A stretch of DNA of 33,215 nucleotides from the NCBI GenBank assembly GCA_021789895.1, contig JAJYIU010000012.1:1-33215 (forward strand). The letters run 5' to 3'. A model generated the notes under the pieces. That model saw only the letters and a program-made list of their open reading frames with translations, was not told the DNA's origin and made no database searches. The position numbers and the translations under genes are program-made. Positions 12,944-22,451 of this stretch are shown here, in pieces. The number at the start of each line of letters is the position of its first letter. The first letter of the stretch is position 1. This stretch comes from Acidobacteriota bacterium. Its GTDB lineage: Bacteria > Acidobacteriota > Terriglobia > Terriglobales > SCQP01.

Positions 12944-15463
12944 ATGCCTGACGACAATCTGACACTACCCCTCGGCGGCGGCGAAGACGGCGGGAAAAAC
13001 CTTCTGCCCATCAACATTGAAGAAGAGATGCGGCGGTCCTACCTGGACTACGCCATGTCGGTGATCATCGGCCGGGCGTTGCCGGATGCGCGCGACGGCT
13101 TGAAGCCGGTGCATCGGCGGATTCTCTACGCAATGTTTCGCGAAGGGCTGCTGTCGAACAAGAAGTATTCGAAGTGCGCCGGGGTAGTGGGCGAGGTGCT
13201 GAAGAAGTACCATCCGCACGGCGACATGGCGGTGTACGATGCGCTGGTGCGTATGGCGCAGGATTTCAACCTGCGCTACCCGCTGATTGATGGCCAGGGG
13301 AATTTCGGCTCGGTGGACGGGGATCCGCCGGCAGCCTACCGCTACACCGAAGCGCGGCTGGCGAAGATTGCCGAGGAGATGCTGGCCGACATCGACAAAG
13401 ACACGGTTGACTTCACGCCGAACTTCGACGAATCCACCGAGGAGCCGGTGGTGCTGCCGACGCGCATCCCGAACCTGCTGATCAACGGGGCCGATGGGAT
13501 CGCGGTGGGCATGGCGACCAAGATTCCGCCGCACAACCTGACCGAAGTGCTGGACGCCACGCTGCTGCTGCTGGAGCAGCCGAACGCGCCGCTGGAGGCG
13601 TTGATGCAGCACGTCCAGGGGCCGGATTTCCCCACCGGCGGTGTGATCTACGGGCGCGAAGGCATCCGGCAGGCCTACACCAGCGGGCGCGGCAGCTTCA
13701 TGGTGCGCGCGCACTCGCACGTGGAGACGCTGGCGAAGGAGCGCGAAGCGATTGTCGTCACCGAAATTCCCTACCAGGTGAACAAGGCGCGGCTGATCGA
13801 GCACATCGCTGCGCTGGTGCAGGAAAAAAAGATCGAAGGCATCAGCGACCTGCGGGACGAGAGCGACCGCGATGGCATGCGGATCGTGCTCGAGTTGAAG
13901 CGCGGCGAGCAGGCGGAAATCATCCTCAACCAGCTCTACAAGCACACCAATTTGCAGACCAGCTTCGGGATGATCCTGCTGGCGGTGGTCAACGGACAGC
14001 CGCGCGAGCTGGGGCTGGCCGACGCGCTGCGGCGCTTCATCGAGCACCGGGTGGACGTGGTGCGGCGGCGCTCGGCCTACGAGTTGGCGAAGGCGCGGGA
14101 GCGCGAGCACATCCTCGAAGGCTACAAGATCGCGCTCGATCACCTGGACGCGGTCATCAAGCTGATCCGCGCCTCGGCCAGCCCGAAGGAAGCGCGCGAG
14201 GGCCTGGTGGCCAAGTTCGCGCTCACGGAAAAGCAGGCACAGGCGATCCTCGATTTGCAACTGCACCGGCTGACCGGGTTGGAGCGGCAGAAGATCTTGG
14301 AGGAGCTGGAGGAGATACGCAAGCGCATTGCGTACCTGGAATCCATCCTGGCGAGCGATAAGAAGCTGCGCGGGGTGATTCGCGACGAGCTGAAGGAAAT
14401 CCGCAGCGAGTATGGCGGGGAGAAAGACCCGCGGCGGACCCGGCTCGAAGACCAGGCGCGGGAACTGAGCCTGGAAGACCTGATTCAGGAAGAGACGGTG
14501 GCGCTGACCATCACCCATTCGGGCTACCTCAAGCGCACCGCGATTTCCACCTACCGGCACCAGCGGCGCGGGGGCAGCGGGCGGATCGGCGCGGGCACGC
14601 GCGGTGAAGACTTCGTCGAGCACCTGTTCATCACCTCGACCCACAGCTACATCCTGGTCTTCACCCAGACCGGACGGGTGTACTGGCTCAAGGTGTATGA
14701 AACGCCGGACGCCGCGGCCAACGCTAAGGGCAAAGGCATTACCAACCTGGTCAATTTCCAGCCGGGCGAAAAGCACTGCGCCCTGCTGCCGGTGCGCGAC
14801 CTGAACCGCGAAGACGAAACCATCGTGATGGTGACGCGCAACGGAGTGATCAAAAAATGCGCCGTCAGCGACTTTTCCAACCCCCGCTCGGGCGGGATCA
14901 TCGCCATGGGAATCGAGCCCGGCGACTACCTGGTGCAGGCCAAATTGACCGACGGGAAGAGCGAAATCTTCCTCGCCAGCGAACAGGGCAAGAGCATACG
15001 CTTTTCGGAAAGCGGAGTGCGGGCGATGGGCCGCAATGCCTACGGCGTGCGCGGCATGACGCTGGCGGAAAACGACCACCTGGTGGGAATGGAGATCGCG
15101 CGCCACGACAAGCAGTTGATTCTGAGCGTGACCGAAAACGGCTACGGCAAGCGAACCCCGCTGGGCGCCTACCGGCTGCAAAGCCGCGGCGGCAGCGGGG
15201 TGATCAACATCCGCACCTCGGAGCGCAACGGCCGGGTGGTGGGCGTGATGGCGGTGGAGGAAGACACCGAGATCATGATCATCAGCCAGCAGGGTAAGAT
15301 CATACGCGTGGGCACGGCGGAGATACGGGAAGCGGGACGGGCGACGCAGGGAGTGCGGCTGCTGCGACTGGATGAAGGCGACCGGGTGGCGGCGGCCAGC
15401 GTAATCCCTCCGGAGGAAACGAACGGCAATGGGCCGCTGCAGCCCGAGTTGGGCGGCAAGTAG
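12944..15463 (+). CDS. gyrA: DNA gyrase subunit A
   Basis: The 839-residue breakage-reunion subunit of gyrase, which introduces negative supercoils together with GyrB. Visible landmarks are [19 protein letters not shown] near residue 34, the catalytic tyrosine Y134 in YRYTEAR, and [18 protein letters not shown]. The C-terminal beta-pinwheel contains the gyrase-specific box QRRGGSG, so it is GyrA rather than ParC. The quinolone-resistance segment reads [10 protein letters not shown] (90-99). M95 falls at the position of E. coli S83, while D99 keeps the equivalent of D87. No clear Shine-Dalgarno precedes the ATG. The gene diverges from the DUF1800 gene across about 185 bp. Confidence 0.97.
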   Translation: MPDDNLTLPLGGGEDGGKNLLPINIEEEMRRSYLDYAMSVIIGRALPDARDGLKPVHRRILYAMFREGLLSNKKYSKCAGVVGEVLKKYHPHGDMAVYDALVRMAQDFNLRYPLIDGQGNFGSVDGDPPAAYRYTEARLAKIAEEMLADIDKDTVDFTPNFDESTEEPVVLPTRIPNLLINGADGIAVGMATKIPPHNLTEVLDATLLLLEQPNAPLEALMQHVQGPDFPTGGVIYGREGIRQAYTSGRGSFMVRAHSHVETLAKEREAIVVTEIPYQVNKARLIEHIAALVQEKKIEGISDLRDESDRDGMRIVLELKRGEQAEIILNQLYKHTNLQTSFGMILLAVVNGQPRELGLADALRRFIEHRVDVVRRRSAYELAKAREREHILEGYKIALDHLDAVIKLIRASASPKEAREGLVAKFALTEKQAQAILDLQLHRLTGLERQKILEELEEIRKRIAYLESILASDKKLRGVIRDELKEIRSEYGGEKDPRRTRLEDQARELSLEDLIQEETVALTITHSGYLKRTAISTYRHQRRGGSGRIGAGTRGEDFVEHLFITSTHSYILVFTQTGRVYWLKVYETPDAAANAKGKGITNLVNFQPGEKHCALLPVRDLNREDETIVMVTRNGVIKKCAVSDFSNPRSGGIIAMGIEPGDYLVQAKLTDGKSEIFLASEQGKSIRFSESGVRAMGRNAYGVRGMTLAENDHLVGMEIARHDKQLILSVTENGYGKRTPLGAYRLQSRGGSGVINIRTSERNGRVVGVMAVEEDTEIMIISQQGKIIRVGTAEIREAGRATQGVRLLRLDEGDRVAAASVIPPEETNGNGPLQPELGGK

Positions 15464-15528
15464 GCGGCGCACAATGAAAGCAGGCGGCGAGGATCAATCC
15501 CCTGCTGCTGAATCGCTGGAGGCGGAAA

Positions 15529-15993
15529 ATGTTGCGACGGGGCTGGTTGTATTTGCTGGCAGGCTTACTGGCTTGTTTGACGCTGGTGCCGATGGCGCCG
15601 GCGGCGGGGTCCGCGCCCTGGCCGGCAAGCCGGGCGATCACGCCGCGGCAGGCGGCGGCGGAACTGCGCCGGACGGGCGCCGCGCGGCCGAAGGTGATCC
15701 AGGTCGGGTTCCTGGTGCTGTATAAAGGCGGGCATATCCCGGGAGCGATTTATGCCGGGCCGGCCAGCAGCACGGCTGGGCGGCAGCGCCTGCGCCGGCT
15801 GGTGGCGCATTGGCCGCGCCGGACGCGGATTTTAATTTACTGCGGCTGCTGCCCGATGACCGAGTGCCCGAATATACGCCCGGCGTGGCAGGTCCTGCAG
15901 AAAATGGGCTTTCGGCGGGTGCAGGTCATCGAACTGCCGGCCAATTTCGCCCGCGATTGGGTGCGGAAGGGGCTGCCGCACACGCGCGATTGA
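15529..15993 (+). CDS. Exported rhodanese-like protein
   Basis: A 154-residue protein with a signal peptide (MLRRGWLYLLAGLLACLTLV, cleavage near residue 26). The rhodanese fold follows: ITPRQAAAEL, GHIPGAIYAG (68-77), then the active-site loop YCGCCPMTECPN with C105 in the catalytic position. C107, C108 and C113 lie close by, which is unusual for this loop. It probably performs sulfur transfer or thiol redox chemistry in the envelope; the substrate is unknown. GGAGG at about 15518 supports the ATG. It follows gyrA by 65 bp in the same direction. Confidence 0.8.
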   Translation: MLRRGWLYLLAGLLACLTLVPMAPAAGSAPWPASRAITPRQAAAELRRTGAARPKVIQVGFLVLYKGGHIPGAIYAGPASSTAGRQRLRRLVAHWPRRTRILIYCGCCPMTECPNIRPAWQVLQKMGFRRVQVIELPANFARDWVRKGLPHTRD

Positions 15994-15998
15994 TCGCG

Positions 15999-17090
15999 TC
16001 AGTTGGCGGGCGCGGCGGCGGCGGCGACGTGGCGATAGCGCGGGGTGAAGCCGAGCGCGCGGGCGCGCTGCAGCAGGCGCTCCAGATCGGTATCGATGCG
16101 GGCGCCGGCCAATTCGGTAACTTCATCTTCCAGCGGTAGATCGAAGTCGTCGGCGCCCCAGGCCAGGCCTTCGAGCGCACGCTCGTTCTGGGTGAGCACG
16201 GAGGTGCGCAGGCGGGGGATGTTGTCGAGGTAGGCGCGGCAGAGCGCGAGGTGGCGCAGGTATTCTTCGGCGGCGATTTCGCTCCCGCCCAGGACGGTGT
16301 TGTAGGGCTTGTAGCTCCAGCAGAGAAAACTCGCCAGCCCGCCGGTTTCATCCTGGAACTGCCGCACCCGTTCCAGATGCTCGATCCGCTCCTCCAGGCT
16401 TTCGTCGAAGCCGATCACCATCGTGGCGGTGGTTTTTAGGCCGGCGGCGAGCAGGGCGCGTTGTGCGTCGAAGAAATCGGCGACGCGGTATTTGAAACGG
16501 CTGTGGCGGGCGCGGAAGTCTTCGGTGAGGATTTCGGCGCCGCCGCCGGTAACCCAGCGCACGCCGGCATCGCGCAGCCGTACGGCAGCGTCGTCCAGGC
16601 TGAGCCGGGCGCGGTCGGCCAGGTAAAGAAACTCGGCTACGGTGAGGGCGTAAAATTCCAGCCGCTCGCCATAACGCTCGCGGATGGAGGCAAACAGCCG
16701 GCAGTAGTAATCCAGCGGCAGATGGGGGTTGAAGCCGCCGTTAAAGCCGGCTAAATCTCCGCCGCGAGCGAGCAGGTCGTCAATTTTGGCGAAGACGGCT
16801 TCGCGGTCGAGCACATACCCGCCGGGCTCGCCGGGAAGTTTGTAAAAGGCGCAATAGTCGCACTGGGCGACGCAGACGTTGGTGTAGTTGATGATCCGCA
16901 TGATCAGGTAGGTGCAGTCATGCGGGCAATGAAAGCGGGCGCGCACGGCGCCAGCCAGCGCCTGCCAATCGGCATCGTGGGCCTCGTGCCAGAGCCGGCG
17001 GGCTGTTTCCGGCTGCAGGCGCTCGCCGCCGGCCAGGCGGCCCAGCAACTCGGCGGTTTCGGCGCGGGGCGGCAGGACAGAGGAAGGCAT
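15999..17090 (-). CDS. mqnC: Radical SAM cyclic dehypoxanthinyl futalosine synthase (MqnC-like)
   Basis: A 363-residue radical SAM enzyme of the futalosine route to menaquinone. The [4Fe-4S] ligands are C73, C77 and C80 in CVAQCDYC. GGYVLDREAVFAKID, NGGFNPHLPLDYY, WVTGGGAEIL, KTTATMVIGF, QDETGG, LDNIP and GADDF follow in the order expected for MqnC. The usual QGGxNP is replaced by NGGFNP. The ATG at 17090 was preferred over the longer open frame to 17219, whose extra residues do not look conserved. No other mqn gene is nearby. It is convergent with the rhodanese gene, five bases apart. Confidence 0.78.
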   Translation of the reverse strand: MPSSVLPPRAETAELLGRLAGGERLQPETARRLWHEAHDADWQALAGAVRARFHCPHDCTYLIMRIINYTNVCVAQCDYCAFYKLPGEPGGYVLDREAVFAKIDDLLARGGDLAGFNGGFNPHLPLDYYCRLFASIRERYGERLEFYALTVAEFLYLADRARLSLDDAAVRLRDAGVRWVTGGGAEILTEDFRARHSRFKYRVADFFDAQRALLAAGLKTTATMVIGFDESLEERIEHLERVRQFQDETGGLASFLCWSYKPYNTVLGGSEIAAEEYLRHLALCRAYLDNIPRLRTSVLTQNERALEGLAWGADDFDLPLEDEVTELAGARIDTDLERLLQRARALGFTPRYRHVAAAAAPAN

Positions 17091-17251
17091 GCTTCTACCA
17101 GCGTAATCGCAGCAGGCGGGTATTGCCAAGCCGCGCCGGCGGAGCGGCGACGCGCAAACCGCAAGTCGCGGGACGGAAGTAGCTTTTACGGCTTTTGGCA
17201 GTCCAAGGGACAAATTCACTGAGTAGTTAATAGTCCCCTGGTAAATAAAAT

Positions 17252-17280
17252 TTGCAGTCCTCTACCGCTTTTAATAGAAT
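17252..17280 (+). promoter_or_regulatory. Possible sigma70-type promoter for the DedA gene
   Basis: TTGCAG (17252-17257), a 17-bp spacer and TAGAAT (17275-17280) lie about 100 bp upstream of the DedA start, in a locally AT-rich stretch between the divergent mqnC and DedA genes. The -10 is good and the -35 is weak. Confidence 0.35.
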
Positions 17281-17381
17281 TCAGTTTGCATTACTACTAA
17301 AACTGGTAGGAAGCCAGAGCAGCGCCAGCGGACAGGCGCGGGATAATAGCGCCGGACATTAATGAGAGCTGAAGAATCCGC

Positions 17382-18032
17382 GTGCAATATTTATTACTTC
17401 ATTACGGATACGCCTTCCTTATTCTGGGACTGATTCTAGAAGGCGATGCGACCCTGGTGGCGGCGGTGATTCTGGCCGGGGACGCTTATTTCAGTCTGCG
17501 CTGGGTAGCGGGCCTGGCGTTCGGCGTCAGTTTCCTGGCCAATGAGATTCTGTATGAGCTGGGGCGGCACGGCGGGCGGCGCTATTTGCCCGACGTTTCG
17601 GCTTCGCGGGTACGGCGCTGGCTGCATGGGAATTTCGGGCGCCTGACGCTGATGTTTTCGCGTTTCATGTGGGGGTTTCGGCTGCTGATTCCCTGCGCCG
17701 CGGGGGCAATGCATATCCGCCGGCGGCTGTTTCTGCTTTGCAACCTGGCCGGGGCGGTGATCTGGACGGGCATCCTGGTGTATTTCGGGGTGGCGATTCA
17801 AGAGATGCTGCTTTCGCTGCGGCATAGCCTGGTGCAATACCAGTCGAACCTGGCGGTGGGGCTGTTCCTGCTGGGCTTGACGCTGGCGATTGGCTCGATT
17901 CCACGGCAACTGACGCGGCGCAACGCCCGCAAGCCGCCGCACAGCCTGTTGCGCCCGGAGCAGGAAGGCAGCCTGAGCTGGGTGGAAGCGGCCGGCGAGA
18001 GCGTACCTCCGGGCGAGGTATCGAGATCCTAA
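17382..18032 (+). CDS. DedA family inner-membrane protein
   Basis: A 216-residue multi-spanning protein of the DedA/VTT family, associated with membrane-potential homeostasis and lipid-carrier flipping. An N-terminal re-entrant segment contains LILEGDATLVAAVILAGDAY with the conserved acidic residues. NEILYELGRHGG carries the Gly-Arg motif. The FSRFMWGFRLLIPCAAGAM block holds the functional arginines, followed by two or three further membrane helices. The C-terminal tail from about residue 180 is hydrophilic and probably disordered. The GTG start follows a purine-rich stretch, and no in-frame ATG fits better. Members with this motif set can transport undecaprenyl phosphate or phosphatidylethanolamine; which applies here is unknown. 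Confidence 0.82.
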   Translation: MQYLLLHYGYAFLILGLILEGDATLVAAVILAGDAYFSLRWVAGLAFGVSFLANEILYELGRHGGRRYLPDVSASRVRRWLHGNFGRLTLMFSRFMWGFRLLIPCAAGAMHIRRRLFLLCNLAGAVIWTGILVYFGVAIQEMLLSLRHSLVQYQSNLAVGLFLLGLTLAIGSIPRQLTRRNARKPPHSLLRPEQEGSLSWVEAAGESVPPGEVSRS

Positions 18033-18184
18033 CAACTTGCGCGCGGTTGACGGAAGCTGGTCAAGCGCCGCCTTCTATGGCAAGATGACGGGGCGGCTGC
18101 TTTTAAGCCTCCGGCTACGGTTCGTCCCGAGAGAGCCGGCAGAGGCGCAGGGCGGCAGCGCGAGAGAAGCTGAGGGTTAGGAAA

Positions 18185-18454
18185 GTGATCAAACAAGATA
18201 TTGTCAACGAGGTGGTGCATCGCACCGGCCTGCCCAAAGCCAAGGCGGAGCAAGCGGTGGAAAGCATATTCGATCGCATGAAACAAGCGTTGGAGCAGGG
18301 CGAGCGGATCGAACTGCGCGGGTTCGGCGTATTTCAGGTACGCCCACGCAAGACCGGCATCGGGCGCAATCCCCGCACCGGCCGGCAGGTGACGATTCCG
18401 CCGGGCCGGGCGGTGCGCTTCAAGCCCGGTAAAGAGCTCTCGATCATCGAATAA
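18185..18454 (+). CDS. HU/IHF family DNA-binding protein
   Basis: An 89-residue nucleoid protein of normal family length. It has the helical dimerisation part (residues 1-40), ELRGFGVF, and the DNA-contacting arm GRNPRTGRQVTIPPGRAV ending in FKPGKEL. It starts at a GTG preceded by TTAGGAAA. The conserved intercalating proline lies in RNPRTG. HU versus IHF cannot be decided from sequence alone; isolated genes of this type in the phylum are usually called HU. It bends DNA in chromosome packing, replication and regulation. Confidence 0.93.
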   Translation: MIKQDIVNEVVHRTGLPKAKAEQAVESIFDRMKQALEQGERIELRGFGVFQVRPRKTGIGRNPRTGRQVTIPPGRAVRFKPGKELSIIE

Positions 18455-18455
18455 C

Positions 18456-18484
18456 GCCGGACGCCGGCCGGGCTGTTTATTAAA
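18456..18484 (+). terminator. Weak terminator candidate after the HU gene
   Basis: A GCCGG/CCGGC stem with a three-base loop lies directly after the stop codon and is followed within a few bases by TTTATTAAATTT. The stem is short and the T-tract impure. Confidence 0.3.
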
Positions 18485-18659
18485 TTTATGCAGCGCGATT
18501 TCCCGCCGGGGAGCGGGCAGGCGCCGCCAAGCTGCGTGCATCTAAATATAGATATTCCCAGCGTTTCGTGAGCAGTGCGGCGAGATGTCATGCCTTGAGA
18601 AACCCGCAAGGGCGGCGGAGACGCCGGCGCCGGGACGGTGCTGGCCTAAACTAGAGGGA

Positions 18660-19601
18660 ATGCCAGCCGCGGAGAGCGATTTTGCCTTACCCCTGCCGGT
18701 GATCGTGCCGCCGGCGATTTATCGCCCGCGCCGGCTGCTGCCGGCAGTCCTGTTCCTGCTGACAGCCTTATCCATGCTGGTAGTCGGGGCGCGTATGCAG
18801 TACAACTTCGACCGGGTGCGCCCGCCATTCCGCACTTTCAATGACGTGTTGCCGTTTCTCTGGGCCTGGCGGCATCCGGGCATGCTTTTGCTGGGTGCGC
18901 CCTTCTGCGCGACGCTGCTGGCCATCCTGCTGGCGCACGAATTGGGACACTATATCGCCTGCCTGCACTATGGGATGGCGGCTTCCCTGCCCTATTTTCT
19001 GCCCGCGCCGACGCTGCTCGGTACGCTGGGGGCGTTTATACGCATCCATTCTCCCTTTCCCAGCCGGCGGGCGCTGATTGATGTCGGCATTGCCGGGCCG
19101 CTGGCGGGTTTTGCGATTGCGGCGCCGTGCTTCTGGCTGGGGTTGCGGGAATCGTTTCTGCGTCCTTTTCCGGCGGCGGCGGCAGGTTTGAATTTCGGCT
19201 GGCCGGCGGCGGCGCGCCTGCTGCTGCCGCTGGCGCAGCCGGGGGTGGCGGCGGGGCAGCTCTATCTTTCACCGGTGGCCCGCGCCGCCTGGTTTGGCTT
19301 TCTTGCGACCATGCTGAATCTGATACCGGCCGGACAACTGGACGGCGGGCACATCCTCTACGCCGTGGCGCCGCGGCTGCACCGTTGGGTTTCATGGCTG
19401 CTGGCCCCGGCACTGGCGCTGGCCGGCTGGCGGTACTGGCAGGGTTGGTACATCTGGGCGGGATTTGTATTGCTGATGCAAGGACGCCATCCGGGCGTGC
19501 CGTACGGTCCGCCGCTGGGCCGGCGGCGGCGCGCGCTGGTAGTGGCAGGGGCAATAATACTGGCGATCACGTTTACGATCGTGCCGGTGCGGGTGGGCTG
19601 A
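18660..19601 (+). CDS. Site-2 protease family membrane metallopeptidase
   Basis: A 313-residue zinc metalloprotease in the membrane. From the ATG at 18660, HELGH is at 93-97 (zinc ligands plus catalytic Glu). The third ligand lies in NLIPAGQLDGGH, with LDGGH at 227-231. At least six hydrophobic segments are visible, and there is no PDZ domain. The overall arrangement resembles EGY1-type/M50 proteases. The frame is open from an ATG at 18585, but those 25 extra residues look non-conserved. Such proteases release membrane-bound regulators or clear signal-peptide remnants; the substrate is unknown. The gene ends 75 bp before the convergent priA. Confidence 0.82.
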   Translation: MPAAESDFALPLPVIVPPAIYRPRRLLPAVLFLLTALSMLVVGARMQYNFDRVRPPFRTFNDVLPFLWAWRHPGMLLLGAPFCATLLAILLAHELGHYIACLHYGMAASLPYFLPAPTLLGTLGAFIRIHSPFPSRRALIDVGIAGPLAGFAIAAPCFWLGLRESFLRPFPAAAAGLNFGWPAAARLLLPLAQPGVAAGQLYLSPVARAAWFGFLATMLNLIPAGQLDGGHILYAVAPRLHRWVSWLLAPALALAGWRYWQGWYIWAGFVLLMQGRHPGVPYGPPLGRRRRALVVAGAIILAITFTIVPVRVG

Positions 19602-19675
19602 AGCGATTTCGAAGCAATACATTCCACAGCCATTTTCTTTATATCTCTATATTCAATGGCAAGTAGTGTTGCGGC

Positions 19676-22438
19676 TCAAGCGAGGGTGACGGGGTCCACA
19701 TCCACCACCAGGCTGGCCGGGGAAAGCGCCAGCGCGGCGGCAAGCGGCCGCAAGCGCTGCAAGAGCTGGCGCAAGGCGGCGCGCCGCGGCGATTTCAACA
19801 ACAACTGGTAGCGGAACTCGCGCTTGATGCGGGCGACCAGGGCGGGAGCGGGACCGAGGATGCGGACCGGCGGCGGCGCGCCGGCGGCGGCCTGGGCGGC
19901 ATCGAGACCGCGGCGCAGGCGCAGGGCGGCCTCGCGCACGGGCTCATCCTCCGGCCCGCGCAGTTGCACCAGGGCCATGGCGGCGAAGGGAGGCCAGGCC
20001 AGTTGGCGGCGGAAATGGCTTTCGCGCTCCCAGAACGCGGGGTAATCGGCGGCGGCGGCGGCGCGCACGGCATAGTGCTCGGGAAACAGGGTTTGCAGAT
20101 AGACTTCGCCGGGGAGGGCAGCGCGGCCGGCGCGGCCGGCGACCTGTGTGAGGAGCTGAAAAGTGCGTTCGGCGGCGTGGAAGTCGGGAAACAGCAGGCC
20201 GAGATCGGCCTGAACGACGCCGACCAGGGTGACGCCGGGCAGGTCGTGTCCTTTCGCAATCATCTGGGTGCCGAGGAGGATATCCAACTCGCCCTGACGG
20301 AAGGCGTTGAGGACCCGGGCGAAGTCGCGGCGTCCGCGCACGGTATCGCGGTCGAGGCGTCCCAGGCGGGCGGCGGGAAAGAGGCCGCGCAAGTGTTCTT
20401 CGACCTTTTCGCTGCCGGCACCGAGAAAATAAATGTGCTCGCTGGCGCAGGCGGGACAAACGCGCGGGGTGGGCTGGGAAAATCCGCAGAGGTGGCAAAG
20501 CAGGCAACCGGAGCGCTTATGCCAGGTCAGCGGGGCGGAACAGTCGCGGCAGGCAAGGGTCTGTCCACAGGAGCGGCAAAGCGCCACCGGGGCATAGCCG
20601 CGGCGATTGATCAGCACTAGCGACTGCTCGCCGCGATCGAGGCGGGCGGCGAGCGCGTCGCGCAGCGGCGGCGAGATCACCAGTTCGGGGCGGGACTGGC
20701 CGGGCGCGGGCGCCTCCGACTGCGCCTGGCGGCGGAAGATCTCGCGCATGGCAACCAGCTCGACCCGCGGCAGCGGACGGGCATCGACGCGTTGGGGCAG
20801 CTCCAGCAGGCGGTATTTGCCGGCGCGGGCGTGGCGATAGCTTTCGAGCGAAGGCGTGGCGGAGCCAAGCAGGGCGACGGCACGCTGGCGGCGGGCGCGC
20901 ATGAGGGCGAGATCGCGGGCGTGATAGCGCGGCGAGGTCTGCTGCTTAAAGGAGGCATCGTGCTCTTCATCCACGATGACCATGCCCAGATCGGGCAGGG
21001 GAGAAAAGACGGCAGAACGGGTGCCGATGACCAGGCGCGCTTCGCCGCGGCGGGCGCGGTACCACGCGGCGCTGCGCTCGGCCGGGCCGAGTGCGGAATG
21101 CAGGATGGCGACGCGGCCGGGGAAGGCTTGCTCGAAATCGGCTTCCAGGGCGGGGGTCAGACCGATCTCCGGAGCCAGCAGCAGCGCCGAGCGTCCGCGC
21201 GCCAGGCAGGCAGCGATGGCCTCGAGATAGACCGCGGTTTTTCCGCTGCCGGTCACGCCGTGGAGTAAAAACACCGGCGGGGCCGGCGCGGCGCCCGAGG
21301 CAGCGGCGGCGGCGTTGCGAACGCCGGCTGCAGAGGCGGCAGTGTTGGAGCCGGCGGGGGCGAGAGCGCCCATGGCGCAGGTTGGGATGGCGGGATTATC
21401 GGCAGCGGCGTCGAGCGCGGCGACGATGCTTTCGAGCGCAGACGATTGGGCGGAATTGAGCCGGGTGATGCGCGGGCGCGCGGCCCATTCCGGCGGAGCG
21501 GGCGCCAGCGGACGCGGACAAGCGGAAATGGCTTGGCGGCGCAGCAGCGCGCGCAGCACGGCGCGGGAAGCGAGCGGGGCGAGCGCGGCGGCGCTGAGCT
21601 CTCCGCCGGCGGCTTCGAGGGCAGCAAGGACGCGGGCGCGGGCGGGGGAGATTCTACCGGTAGCCTTTCTGGAAGATTCTTCCCTGCGGGGGAGGCTCGC
21701 CAGCCGGTAATAGATTTCTGAGGGAGCGGCACGGCGGCGGGGGGCATCGTTGCGGCACTCGATCCAGCCACGGCGCAGGGCGCGTTGCAAATCGAGCGGG
21801 CGCAAGCCGCGGTGGCGCAGAATGCCGGGCAGTTGCAGACCGCGCTCGGCCGCGCGCAGGCAGGCAAGTTCTGGATGAGCCGGCGCGCCGGCGGAAGGGA
21901 GCGCGGGCAGAGCCATCTGCGCCGGAGCGGCGGCGGCGCGCAGGCGCTCGATCTCGGCGCGGCCGGCATCGGTCAGCGCCAGGCGGCGCGGGCGTATGAG
22001 GTCGGGAGGCAGGGCGCATTGCAATATCTCGCCCAGTCCGGCCTGGTAATAATCCGCCGCCCAGCGCAGCAGCTCGAACAGCGTGGGATCGAGCAGCGGT
22101 TCCCGATCGAGCAGGCAGGCGACGGGACGCACCTGATCGCGGCGCAGGCCGGAGGGAAGCTCCGTCGCAAGCCCGAGCAAGATCCCGACGCGATGCTGCT
22201 TGCGCCACGGCACCAGCACGCGCAAGCCGGGCACGGGCTCCAGGTCGAAACGATAACTATAGGTAAAGCTGTCGCCGTGCGCGGCGGGCAAGGCCACCTG
22301 CACCAGGAGGGATTCGGCGGAATCTGCAGCCGCCGCCGCCGCGGGCGGGCAAGCGCCCTGGTCGCGTGCCGGCACGGGAACCGTGGGACTGGCGAGATCA
22401 TGTATGCGGCCGCCTGGCATAGCGATATTTTGACTCAC
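19676..22438 (-). CDS. priA: Primosomal protein N' (replication restart helicase PriA)
   Basis: A 920-residue superfamily-2 helicase that reloads the replisome at stalled forks. The N-terminal DNA-binding domain begins VQVALPAAHGDSFTYSY. The P-loop is HGVTGSGKT with GSGKT at 397-401, and the helicase motifs VIVDEEHD, LLGSATPS and GTQMIAKGHD, QVAGRAGR are present. Four CxxC pairs (CRSC, CRDC, CHLC, CPAC) bind two zinc ions. PriA is usually 730-820 residues; the excess comes from an Ala/Pro-rich N-terminal leader and an Ala-rich insertion just before the P-loop. The first start is a GTG at 22438, with an ATG at 22420 in frame. The gene diverges from the exopolysaccharide operon, and GTTC-N7-GTTC repeats lie just upstream. 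Confidence 0.95.
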   Translation of the reverse strand: MSQNIAMPGGRIHDLASPTVPVPARDQGACPPAAAAAADSAESLLVQVALPAAHGDSFTYSYRFDLEPVPGLRVLVPWRKQHRVGILLGLATELPSGLRRDQVRPVACLLDREPLLDPTLFELLRWAADYYQAGLGEILQCALPPDLIRPRRLALTDAGRAEIERLRAAAAPAQMALPALPSAGAPAHPELACLRAAERGLQLPGILRHRGLRPLDLQRALRRGWIECRNDAPRRRAAPSEIYYRLASLPRREESSRKATGRISPARARVLAALEAAGGELSAAALAPLASRAVLRALLRRQAISACPRPLAPAPPEWAARPRITRLNSAQSSALESIVAALDAAADNPAIPTCAMGALAPAGSNTAASAAGVRNAAAAASGAAPAPPVFLLHGVTGSGKTAVYLEAIAACLARGRSALLLAPEIGLTPALEADFEQAFPGRVAILHSALGPAERSAAWYRARRGEARLVIGTRSAVFSPLPDLGMVIVDEEHDASFKQQTSPRYHARDLALMRARRQRAVALLGSATPSLESYRHARAGKYRLLELPQRVDARPLPRVELVAMREIFRRQAQSEAPAPGQSRPELVISPPLRDALAARLDRGEQSLVLINRRGYAPVALCRSCGQTLACRDCSAPLTWHKRSGCLLCHLCGFSQPTPRVCPACASEHIYFLGAGSEKVEEHLRGLFPAARLGRLDRDTVRGRRDFARVLNAFRQGELDILLGTQMIAKGHDLPGVTLVGVVQADLGLLFPDFHAAERTFQLLTQVAGRAGRAALPGEVYLQTLFPEHYAVRAAAAADYPAFWERESHFRRQLAWPPFAAMALVQLRGPEDEPVREAALRLRRGLDAAQAAAGAPPPVRILGPAPALVARIKREFRYQLLLKSPRRAALRQLLQRLRPLAAALALSPASLVVDVDPVTLA

Positions 22439-22451
22439 CGCGGCCGGCGCG

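Noticed and set aside
12965-15472. Minus-strand frame of 835 residues opposite gyrA
   Set aside because: Exact antisense of a conserved housekeeping gene; Leu/Gln/His/Arg-rich with no motif.
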